Assembly: GCA_902749685.1 (NCBI GenBank)
Contig: CACVKW010000491.1
Coordinates: 1-44,434, forward strand
Reading direction: 5' to 3'
DNA length: 44,434 nucleotides
Source: Olavius sp. associated proteobacterium Delta 1
GTDB taxonomy: Bacteria > Desulfobacterota > Desulfobacteria > Desulfobacterales > JAFDCJ01
The position numbers were made by a program, and so were the translations under genes. Below, one piece after another: positions 1-7,721 of the stretch. Each line of letters begins with the position of its first letter. Position 1 is the first letter of the stretch. A model generated the notes under the pieces. The model was not told the DNA's origin and searched no databases. It worked only from the letters and a program-made list of their open reading frames with translations.

Positions 1-227
1 GCGATCACTGGCTGAGCGGCAGTAAAAACCAATTCAGAAAATAAAAGGCATTCATCATAATTTGCGCTCACAAAATATCGATTCAGGCAACAGACCGTTC
101 ATTCATGACAGATAATACCCTTCGAACTGTAAAGATCCAAATCATTTTCAGGAGGTGGGCAAAGCAAATAGACTGTCAAGAATGAAGACTTGACCCTTTG
201 TCTTTCTTTTATTACCAAAATTTTTGC
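1..227. other. No gene seen
   Basis: I see no credible reading frame with a ribosome binding site here. The stretch is the upstream region of the vapBC pair and could carry the end of something lying outside the window. Confidence 0.5.
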
Positions 228-263
228 TTGACACATATGCATTGTTTATGCATATTGATACAT
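228..263 (+). promoter_or_regulatory. vapBC promoter with palindromic operator
   Basis: A consensus -35 TTGACA lies at 228-233, and 17 bases further is CATATT (251-256) as a weak -10. Between them sits an inverted repeat, ATATGCA (235-241) and TGCATAT (249-255), with a 7-base spacer; CATATG occurs again at 261-266 over the start codon. VapB-type antitoxins usually autorepress through such palindromes. The predicted transcription start falls at or next to the ATG at 264, and no Shine-Dalgarno sequence precedes it, so the message may be leaderless. Site assignment is from sequence only. Confidence 0.6.
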
Positions 264-455
264 ATGAGAACAACACTCAACATAGATGATAAAATACTGG
301 AAAAGGCATCGCGACTGACAGGCGTTAAGGAGAAAACCTCCTTAGTGCGACTTGGATTAGAAGCTTTAATTGCCCGCGAAAGCAGCAAGCGTCTGGCCAA
401 ACTCGGCGGAACGGAGGATAATCTGCGTTCCATTCCAAGACGGAGACCGGCCTGA
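264..455 (+). CDS. vapB: VapB-type antitoxin
   Basis: A 63-residue protein beginning MRTTLNIDDKILEKA, the typical ribbon-helix-helix start of type II VapB antitoxins (MetJ/Arc fold DNA binding, then a basic tail that blocks the toxin). The frame is open further upstream, but the ATG at 264 matches the family N-terminus and lies right behind the promoter. It ends 8 bases before vapC, the usual co-transcribed arrangement. It should bind VapC and repress its own operon. The basic Arg/Pro C-terminus is short, which is common for the family. Confidence 0.85.
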   Translation: MRTTLNIDDKILEKASRLTGVKEKTSLVRLGLEALIARESSKRLAKLGGTEDNLRSIPRRRPA

Positions 456-463
456 TAACAGCT

Positions 464-823
464 ATGGTTCTTATTGACACCTCAATCTGGGTTACCCACC
501 TTCGCCAGGGAAGCCGGCAACTGGAAAAGCTGCTAATGGATGCTGAGGTTATGTGCCATCCATTTATTATTGGCGAACTTGCCTGCGGAAATTTGAAAAA
601 CCGGAACGAAATCATCTCCTTGCTTCAATCCCTTCCATTGGCCCCAACGATAGAATTTGACGAATTTATATTTTTTATCGATAGAAATCATTTAATGGGA
701 AAGGGTATTGGTTTCGTCGATGTTCATCTTTTAGCGTCTGCTCAGTTGACAGGAGTACCGTTGTGGACAGCCGATAAAAGGCTAAAATCTGCGGCAGATC
801 AACTTGAATTGACTTTTAAATAA
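464..823 (+). CDS. vapC: VapC-type PIN-domain ribonuclease toxin
   Basis: A 119-residue single PIN domain, near the usual family length. The acidic residues expected to bind Mg2+ are visible: Asp5 (VLIDTS), Glu38 (GELACG), Asp86 (FVDVHL) and Asp104 (TADKR). Family members cleave RNA, often initiator tRNA or rRNA, when freed from VapB. It lies directly after vapB with no separate promoter visible. All catalytic positions are present, so the toxin appears functional. The target cannot be told from sequence. Confidence 0.9.
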   Translation: MVLIDTSIWVTHLRQGSRQLEKLLMDAEVMCHPFIIGELACGNLKNRNEIISLLQSLPLAPTIEFDEFIFFIDRNHLMGKGIGFVDVHLLASAQLTGVPLWTADKRLKSAADQLELTFK

Positions 824-973
824 AAGATAACCAAGCCATGAAGATGGGCGAGCTATAGCCTGTGGTTTTGAAGTAAGGTGATCTTTTTTTATTTCGGTGC
901 CTTTCTGACAGTCAACTTTCTACCCGCCCGCCACTTATGCACTGCGTTCTGTGTATTCCGATAAGGAGAGAGT

Positions 974-1813
974 ATGTTTGGAGAGTTGGAGAGAATCAAC
1001 GAACGGCCCGAACCGTTCCAATTTTACACCGCAAGCGATTTATGGACCGATGAGCATACGTCAGCCCAGATGCTCTCATGCCACCTCAATGATGACATAG
1101 ATCTTTCGTCACGAAATGCACGGTTCATCAATCAATCGGTGGAATGGATCCTTTCCCGCTTTAATATCGGCAAGGATTCCAATATAGCCGATTTCGGTTG
1201 CGGTCCAGGATTGTACGCAATGCGGTTAGCTAAACATCAGGCGAATGTGACAGGCATCGATTTTTCGACGAGATCCATCGAATACGCAAAAAAGGCAGCG
1301 GTCAGCGAGCAGTTGAACATCAACTATGTGACAGAGAATTACCTGGACTTTAAAACGGAGAATCGGTTTGACCTTGTCCTGATGATCATGTGCGATTTCT
1401 GCGCCCTCAGTTTAACCCAAAGAAAGGTAATCCTGAGTAAATTCCACAATATTCTGAAACCGGGTGGTTCAGTCCTTCTTGATGTGTATTCCCTTGCAGC
1501 GTTTGACGAGCGGGAAGAGGCAACGACATACGAATTGAACCTCCTCAACGGGTTCTGGTCGCCAAACAAGTACTATGGCTTTTTAAATACCTTCAAATAC
1601 GATGAAGAAAAGATTGTACTCGACAAGTACACAATTGTCGAACCTGATCGAATTAGAACGGTGTACAACTGGCTGCAATATTTCGCGCCTGAAGACCTTG
1701 AGAGGGAGTTTTTTGAGAGCGGCTTTTTTGTTGAGGGGCTTCATTCAGACGTTGCTGGAATCCCGTATGATCGAAAATCGAGCGAATTTGCAGTAATCGC
1801 CAAGAGAGCGTAG
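974..1813 (+). CDS. Class I SAM-dependent methyltransferase
   Basis: A 279-residue protein with the SAM-binding motif I ADFGCGPGLYAMRLA around residues 73-87, then the acidic GIDFSTRSIEYA motif II region, which marks a Methyltransf_11/25-type Rossmann methyltransferase. The C-terminal third is extra and may shape the substrate pocket. The start is well supported by AAGGAGAG about 6 bases upstream. The gene stands alone between vapBC and a relic. Eight bases after its stop is an attC-like hairpin, so it may be a stranded integron cassette. The substrate cannot be predicted. Confidence 0.8.
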   Translation: MFGELERINERPEPFQFYTASDLWTDEHTSAQMLSCHLNDDIDLSSRNARFINQSVEWILSRFNIGKDSNIADFGCGPGLYAMRLAKHQANVTGIDFSTRSIEYAKKAAVSEQLNINYVTENYLDFKTENRFDLVLMIMCDFCALSLTQRKVILSKFHNILKPGGSVLLDVYSLAAFDEREEATTYELNLLNGFWSPNKYYGFLNTFKYDEEKIVLDKYTIVEPDRIRTVYNWLQYFAPEDLEREFFESGFFVEGLHSDVAGIPYDRKSSEFAVIAKRA

Positions 1814-1821
1814 CTATCACA

Positions 1822-1880
1822 GAACAAGGCTTTTGCAGCGGAGCGCAAAAAGCCGCGCCCGCTGAAAAGCAACGTTCGGC
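1822..1880 (+). repeat. attC-like imperfect hairpin
   Basis: AAC at 1823-1825 and GTT at 1874-1876 bracket a 12-bp stem: GCTTTT (1829-1834) pairs with AAAAGC (1865-1870) and CAGCGG (1836-1841) with CCGCTG (1859-1864), leaving a single unpaired G at 1835. Outer AAC/GTT triplets plus an imperfect stem with an extrahelical base are features of integron attC sites, and the 59-bp length fits. The flanking core heptamers match the consensus poorly and an alternative terminator-like hairpin is possible, so this is tentative. Confidence 0.35.
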
Positions 1881-2061
1881 ATGAATAGCAATCATACGCT
1901 GCAAAAATATAATCTGTGGTTTCATTATATATGATACAATTATCCGACTCATTGCTAATCGCGGCATAGATGGGCTGTGGCTCTGAAGTACATTTTTATT
2001 AAATAAATCGCTTGACTTCATCGTATTACTGTGAATCATTACTTCTGAAACAGACATGCTT

Positions 2062-2364
2062 GATGAAATCGGGGAATATGTGAAACGCAGGGAAAGTTTT
2101 GCCTTTGAATCCACATTGCGCGGCCGCCTTTACGGCCACCCCGAGACCAATCAATCCATTACTGAGGTCCAGGTGAACGGTTTGCGGCCCGGCGAATCTA
2201 TTGAAGACCGCTTTGCTGCTTTTGCCGAATATGTCAGGCTGAAGTCCAGACCGGCAGACATCCCCGAAGCGGAGAACTTTGAGATTGTCAACGCACCCGT
2301 ACCGGAGCCCGGTGACAACGAGATCCTGGTGCGCAACATCTACCTCTCCGTCGAGCCGGCGATG
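2062..2364 (+). pseudogene. Mosaic relic of zeta-like, hsdR and oxidoreductase genes
   Basis: An open frame here (2056-2400) encodes no real protein. It is three blocks that each match, without gaps, later parts of the window in the same order: 2062-2134 matches the zeta-like gene at 7201-7273 (6 of 73 mismatches); 2144-2237 matches hsdR at 9546-9639 (5 of 94); 2239-2364 matches the oxidoreductase at 10048-10173 (7 of 126). The breakpoints lie on short sequences shared by both partners (CGCCTTTACG and CCACCCCG). It is best read as a second copy of 7201-10173 that collapsed by deletions. Counts were made by hand. Confidence 0.85.
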
Positions 2365-2506
2365 GAAGGAATAAGGGGTCGTGTCTTGATTAGTGATTAA
2401 ATATCGATTAATAACTGTTCAAGATCTGACACCGAAGTTTCGAAATGAAATATCTGTACACATTGTTAACTGGTGACAAATTGAGATCATTATTTAAGAG
2501 GATTAT

Positions 2507-3409
2507 ATGACTACACAGCGAATATTTTTTACGGGTGGGTCGGGAAAAGCAGGAAAGCACGTTATACCCTACCTCCTCGACCAAGGACATCGAGTGATGA
2601 ATGTAGACCTGGTGGCTTTGGATCACCCAGGGGTGGATAATTTAATAGCCGATATTACTGATTCTGGGCACATGTTTAATGCCATGAGTTCTTATGCGGG
2701 GCTTGATGAGTTGGAACCTGGTACTGGCGTACCAAAATTTGATGCTGTGGTACATTTTGCTGCTGTACCGAGAATCTTAATCAATCCTGATAATGAAACT
2801 TTTCGGGTGAACACCATGGGCACCTACAATGTGATTGAAGCTGCTGTTAAGCTTGGAATCAAGAAGATTATCATTGCTTCGTCAGAGACTACATATGGTA
2901 TCTGTTTTTCTGATGGTAGTACCAACCCTCGCTCTCTACCGTTGGAAGAGGACTATGACGTTGTTCCCATGGATAGCTATGGGCTGTCGAAGGTTGTGAA
3001 CGAGAAAACGGCACGCAGCTTCCAGCGTCGGTCAGGCTTTGATATTTATGCGCTTCGTATCGGCAATGTGATTGAGCCACACGAATATGTTGAACTGTTT
3101 CCGAGTTATTTCAAAAATCCTGAAGTACGCCGCCGGAATGCGTTCTGTTATATCGATGCGCGTGACCTGGGGCAGATTGTCGATCTATGTTTGAAGAAAG
3201 ACGGCCTTGGTTATCAGGTTTTCAATGCTGGAAACGATAACAATAGCGCCATCATTCCCAGTAAAGAACTGGCTAAACGATTTTTCCCTGGTGTGCCGAT
3301 TACGCGCGAATTGGGTGAACATGAAGCACTGTTTTCAAATCGTAAAATTCGTGAAGTTCTGGGGTTCAGAGAACAACATAACTGGCGCAGATACATAAAA
3401 AGCGATTGA
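2507..3409 (+). CDS. NAD(P)-dependent epimerase/dehydratase (extended SDR)
   Basis: A 300-residue extended short-chain dehydrogenase. The nucleotide-binding motif TGGSGKAG is at residues 9-16 and the catalytic Tyr-x3-Lys is seen as YGLSK near residue 158, with the preceding ASSETT providing the catalytic Ser. The family acts on nucleotide sugars or related carbonyl/hydroxyl substrates. AGAGGA lies 7 bases before the ATG. It stands alone between the relic and the restriction locus, so its context gives no pathway. It appears intact; the exact substrate is unknown. Confidence 0.8.
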   Translation: MTTQRIFFTGGSGKAGKHVIPYLLDQGHRVMNVDLVALDHPGVDNLIADITDSGHMFNAMSSYAGLDELEPGTGVPKFDAVVHFAAVPRILINPDNETFRVNTMGTYNVIEAAVKLGIKKIIIASSETTYGICFSDGSTNPRSLPLEEDYDVVPMDSYGLSKVVNEKTARSFQRRSGFDIYALRIGNVIEPHEYVELFPSYFKNPEVRRRNAFCYIDARDLGQIVDLCLKKDGLGYQVFNAGNDNNSAIIPSKELAKRFFPGVPITRELGEHEALFSNRKIREVLGFREQHNWRRYIKSD

Positions 3410-3603
3410 TACTTAATTTGCCAAGTCTATTAATATGCAGACTTAATTTCCAGAACTATTGGCTAACCTCGCTCTTTCAGTCGACAGCTGAAAGCTACGC
3501 CTGAAAAGCCCGTTGGGCAGATCTTCTGCATGATAAAATCCGGGGTCCGACCCCAATTCTCTTCCTGCCTAAAGAAATTGAAAGGATAAAGCATAAATAA
3601 CTG

Positions 3604-5673
3604 ATGAAAACTGTATTGAACAAAGATAAACTGAATAATCTTACCAATGAGATATGGAAATCGGCGGAACGGCTGTGGGGTAAATTCAAGGCCTATGAAT
3701 ACCAGAGCGTTATTTTGCCGATCATTGTTATTCGGCGGTTGGAGTGCGTGTTGATCTCATGGCGGGAAAAGAAGACAACCGATATTCTGGAAAAACGCCC
3801 GGACATAAAAGAAGAAGCCCTCGCAACTTTGGTAAAAAAACTTGAACTGAATCCAAAGAAATCACCATTCTTCAATAAGACCAACTGGACGCTTGCTGCT
3901 ATCTGCAATGAAGACCCGACCTTGATGGAAAAGAATTTCCGTGACTATATCAACGGTTTTTCCAATAACATTCAAGATATTATTGATCATTTTGATTATC
4001 GGGCCGTTATTGGCCGTATGGTAAAAAATTCCCGGCTGGCTCCGATTTTACGGCAATACGCTACTGAAAAACTAGGTCAGGATCATCTGTCCAATCTTGA
4101 AATGGGCTATGTCTATGAAGAGCTGTTGCGTCGCTTTTCTGAGCAGAGCGGTGAGGAGGCCGGAGAGCACTTTACGCCCCGTGAAGTTATCCGGCTGATG
4201 GTGGAGCTGCTTGATATTCCATCGCCGCAAAAGCATATCTCCATTTATGATCCCGCCTGCGGTACCGGCGGCATGCTATCCATTGCCAAGGAACATCTGA
4301 TAGACAAGACCGCGACCGATAAGGAAAAGGAAGATGTGGAGCGGTTTGTCACCGTCCACGGCCAGGAGATGATGCCGGGCAACTATGCCATATGTCAATC
4401 GGATATGCTGATCAAGGACGACAAACAGGCCGAGATTTGTTACGGCAATTCACTGATTCCCCATTCCGAACAAAGCCGCGAGCCGGGCGATCAGTTTGCC
4501 GGTGCGCAGCATAAGTTTGACTTTATGCTCAGCAATCCGCCTTTTGGTGTGACCTGGGGCGGCAAAGACGGCTATCAAAAGGAGGCTCGAAAATTGCGGT
4601 CCAGCCGTTATCAGGCCGGCATGCCGCGCACCAATGACGGGGCCCTGCTTTTCCTGCAGACCATGCTTGCCAAGATGAAGCCTGTCAGCTAGGGCGGCAG
4701 CCGCATTGCCATCATCTTTAATGGGTCGCCTCTGTCCAATGGCGACTGCGGTTCCGGCGAGAGCGAGATCCGTCGCTGGATTCTTGAAAATGACTGGCTC
4801 GATGCCATTGTCATGCAGCCCGACCAGTTGTTTTATAATATCGGCATTTACACCTATATCTGGCTGTTGACCAACAACAAACCTGTTTCGCGGAAGCAAC
4901 AGGTGAGGATCATTGATGCAAGACAGCAGTTTGATAAGGAGCCAAAATCATTTGGCAACAAGCGAAACCGTATTCTGGATCGGCACCGGCAGTGGATTGA
5001 AGAACTGTACCGCAGCAACGAGACGGATGATCGCCAGGATGACCATGTGAAAATTTTCAGAAACACGGATTTTGCTTACCACAAGGTAAGCGTGGTCTTC
5101 TGGCAGACCGATGAAAACGACCAACCTGCTTACCTCACCGAGCTGTATTCCAGGGCCTTTACCCCGGCCAACTTCAAGAAAGAGCAGCAATTTTACTAAA
5201 GCGATATTGATTTCCGCATTCGTTTGAAGCTCGATACAGTTGAACGGGAGATTAGCTTCACCCTCGGCCCGGAAGATAGTTTCGTGAAAATATTTGAAAA
5301 AGAGGTGAAGGCAGCCTTTGCCGAAGAGATTGCCCATTTGACAGAAAACCTTGAGACCGCCAAAGAAAAGAACAAAGCGATCAATGCCTTTATTAAAGGA
5401 TTCGAGGTTGCGGCCGAGTTTACCCACCGTCAATATGTTTCGGACAATGAATATATTCAGTACGGCGAGGATATTGAGAAGTTCCTCGAACGTGAGATCG
5501 CTAAACCCATTATCCGCTAGCAGGACAGTCCTCAGCTGGGTTATGAAATTCTGCCCAATAAGTATTTTTATAAATACCAGCCGCCAAAGCCGGCTGATGA
5601 GCTGCTGAAAGATTTCTGGGTGTTGGAGAAAGAGGCCGAGAAGATGTTGGTTGGGTTGGGAGGAGCGCATTGA
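3604..5673 (+). pseudogene. hsdM: Type I restriction-modification DNA methyltransferase, three in-frame stops
   Basis: One continuous frame of about 689 codons reads as HsdM from the N-terminal helical domain through the N6-adenine methyltransferase core (PACGTGGM near residue 218, catalytic NPPF near 309) to the C-terminal tail. It is broken by TAG at 4690-4692, TAA at 5197-5199 and TAG at 5518-5520, with no frameshift; homology resumes in frame directly after each stop. Each stop could come from one C:G to T:A change in a Gln or Trp codon. The first stop falls just after the NPPF region, so the longest product would lack about half the protein. The gene ends just before or within hsdS. Probably inactive. 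Confidence 0.85.
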
Positions 5674-7018
5674 ATGCAATCGTAAAAAAAAATCGTCAGT
5701 TGGCGCTGAATGGGATCAAAAATTACCGGAAGACTGGGCGTTTAGCTTGATTAAAAGGTACTTTAATGTGACCCTTGGAAAGATGTTGCAATCTGTGCAG
5801 CTAAATGAAACAGAAACGGAAGAGTATTACTTGCGATCAGCAAATCTCCGATGGGAAGGAGTTGACATAACAGATGTTCGAAGGATGTGGTTTGCTCCTC
5901 TGGAGAAGAAAAAATTAGCCTTACAATATGGCGATCTTTTAGTAAGCGAGGGGGGCGATGCTGGCAGAACCTCTTTCTGGAAAGATGAGCTGTCGAATTG
6001 CTATATTCAAAACGCTATCAATAGAGTACGGGCAAGAAAGAAAGATTCTACTCGTTTTCTTTATTACTGGCTTTATTTGATTAAGAGCATAGGGTATATT
6101 GATGCTGTTGTAAGTAGAATTACAATTGCTCACTTAACCGCTGAAAAACTTGAACGAATTCCTTTTATTGCACCACCGGTCCATGTTCAACAACACATCG
6201 TCGCCTACCTGGACAAAACCTGCGCCGCAATTGATAAAGCCATAGCAACCAAACAGAAACAACTTGAAATCCTGAATGATTTGCGTATGTCGATTATCCA
6301 CAAGGCCGTTACCCGTGGGCTGGATGATTCGGTAGAATTGAAGGATTCCAGGGTGGAGTGGCTTGGGAGGAATCCGAAGTATTGGATCACCACACAATTA
6401 AAACTAGTGTCAACTCTTCAGTCTGGAATTACATTGGGAAAAACATATGGCGGTAAACTTATTGAAAGGCCATATTTGCGAGTTGCTAATGTTCAGGACG
6501 GTTACCTTGAACTTGAACAAATCAAGACTATTTTTCTCTCTGAATCTGAAGCGAAACGTACTGAACTCTGCAAGGGGGATGTCTTAATGACCGAGGGTGG
6601 TGATCTTGATAAGCTTGGCAGGGGTCATATGTGGGATGGGCAAATTCCAAACTGTCTTCATCAGAACCATATTTTTGCCATTCGTTGTAATATTGAGAAA
6701 TTCTTGCCGGAGTATTTGACAATTATAACTTCATCAGGATATGGAAGGGCCTATTTTGAGGCTACTGGCAAAAGAACAACAAATTTAGCTTCAACAAACT
6801 CCACTAAGATACGGTCATTTCGAATTCCGCTACCACCCATGGCAGAACAAACGGCCATAATAGAAAATCTTCTTATAATGCAAAAACAGTCAGATAAATT
6901 ACAAGAAAATTTATATACGCAAATCTCAACCCTGAAACAATACCGCAAATCCCTGATCCACGAATGCGTCACCGGCAAGCGGCGGATAACAGAGGATGAT
7001 GTGCAGGGTCAATTATGA
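5651..7018 (+). CDS. hsdS: Type I restriction-modification specificity subunit
   Basis: A 455-residue HsdS with two target-recognition domains (about residues 25-170 and 235-385), each followed by the conserved helical spacer (IDKAIATKQKQLEILNDLR; then a C-terminal helix with LKQYRKSLIHECVTGK). It should set the DNA sequence recognised by the HsdM/HsdR complex. The start is uncertain: the frame opens at TTG 5651 inside hsdM, while a strong GGGAGGAG (5658-5665) points to ATG 5674, whose frame stops after three codons. The beginning may therefore be damaged. Its stop overlaps the next ATG (ATGA at 7015-7018). Confidence 0.85.
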   Translation: MGWEERIECNRKKKSSVGAEWDQKLPEDWAFSLIKRYFNVTLGKMLQSVQLNETETEEYYLRSANLRWEGVDITDVRRMWFAPLEKKKLALQYGDLLVSEGGDAGRTSFWKDELSNCYIQNAINRVRARKKDSTRFLYYWLYLIKSIGYIDAVVSRITIAHLTAEKLERIPFIAPPVHVQQHIVAYLDKTCAAIDKAIATKQKQLEILNDLRMSIIHKAVTRGLDDSVELKDSRVEWLGRNPKYWITTQLKLVSTLQSGITLGKTYGGKLIERPYLRVANVQDGYLELEQIKTIFLSESEAKRTELCKGDVLMTEGGDLDKLGRGHMWDGQIPNCLHQNHIFAIRCNIEKFLPEYLTIITSSGYGRAYFEATGKRTTNLASTNSTKIRSFRIPLPPMAEQTAIIENLLIMQKQSDKLQENLYTQISTLKQYRKSLIHECVTGKRRITEDDVQGQL

Positions 7019-7537
7019 GTGAAGAACAAAAAATTGTTATCATTGCCGGACCAAATGGCGCGGGCAAGACCACATTCGCCAAGGAATTCCTGGTCAGGGA
7101 AGCGGGCTGCTCCTCCTTTGTCAATGCAGATCTGATCGCGGCCGGGCTGTCGCCATTCACCCCGGAACAAGCGGCATTAAAGGCGGGGCGCCTGATGCAT
7201 GAAGAAATCCGGGAATATGTTAAACGCCGGGAAAGTTTTGCCTTTGAAACCACATTGAGCGGCCGCCTTTACGCTCGATATATCGGGCAGTGGCAGGTGA
7301 CCGGATATCGGATCAAACTCATTTTTCTCAGTCTGCCTGATGCTGAGATGGCAGTAGAGCGGGTGCGGATTCGCGTTGCTCAGGGCGGCCATGATGTGGC
7401 GGAGTCGGTTATCCGTCGTCGGTTTGACAAAGGATGGAATAATTTTCATAATATCTATAAAGGGTTGGTCGGCCTGGGTGCTGTATGACAATTCAGGCGA
7501 ACGCCCACAACTGATTGATGCGGGAGAAAATGGATGA
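7015..7537 (+). pseudogene. Zeta-toxin-like P-loop kinase, frameshifted near the end
   Basis: The protein has a P-loop GPNGAGKTTFAKE near residue 12 and the pattern of zeta-toxin/AAA-type kinases that phosphorylate small molecules or act as toxins. As written it stops at 7488 after 157 residues. One extra G in 7471-7472 hides the rest: removing it gives a frame continuing WVLYDNSGERPQLIDAGEN to a stop at 7535-7537, about 173 residues. Start overlaps the hsdS stop by four bases, so it is part of the restriction operon. A piece of a second copy is in the relic at 2062. Sequencing error is an alternative to real loss. Confidence 0.75.
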
Positions 7538-7717
7538 ACACAACAAAAAAAAACAATTCAAGACCCCGACCTCGTCAAGGTTGATTCGGCCTTGCAGCGG
7601 GCCGCTAAAAAAGCCCGCAAAACAGCAAAGGACACTCGAACACCGCTGGTTATTTATAAAAACGGTCGAATTATTATGCAACCTGTTGAAGAGGAAATGC
7701 CCCAAAAATCGCGGTGA
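7530..7717 (+). pseudogene. Small partner of the zeta-like gene, frameshifted in an A9 tract
   Basis: From ATG 7530, overlapping the restored end of the zeta-like gene, the frame fails at a run of nine A (7545-7553). With ten A it would encode 62 residues, MDEHNKKKTIQDPDL onward, through ALQRAAKKARKTAKDTRTP to a TGA at 7715-7717, four bases before the hsdR ATG. A small basic protein directly behind a zeta-like kinase could be its antitoxin or partner; that role is inference. The homopolymer could be a phase-variable switch, a mutation or a read error. Confidence 0.6.
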
Positions 7718-7721
7718 AATC

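Noticed and set aside
1828..1853. Rho-independent terminator after the methyltransferase (GGCTTTTGC / GCAAAAAGCC)
   Set aside because: It needs a bulge and has no T-run; it competes with the attC-like fold. I kept the attC reading as tentative only.
2056..2400. A 114-residue novel protein
   Set aside because: It is a chimera of three gene fragments found intact, or nearly so, elsewhere in the window.
3542..3554. GGGGT-CCG-ACCCC mini-palindrome before hsdM
   Set aside because: Too short to assign; no T-run and no second copy that I could confirm in the window.
3604..5673. Stop-codon readthrough (for example pyrrolysine at TAG) in hsdM
   Set aside because: One of the three interruptions is TAA, and no signal element is seen; loss of function explains all three.
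4948..5679. Long minus-strand frame of 243 codons under hsdM
   Set aside because: It is the antisense shadow of hsdM, with no ribosome site and no recognisable motif.
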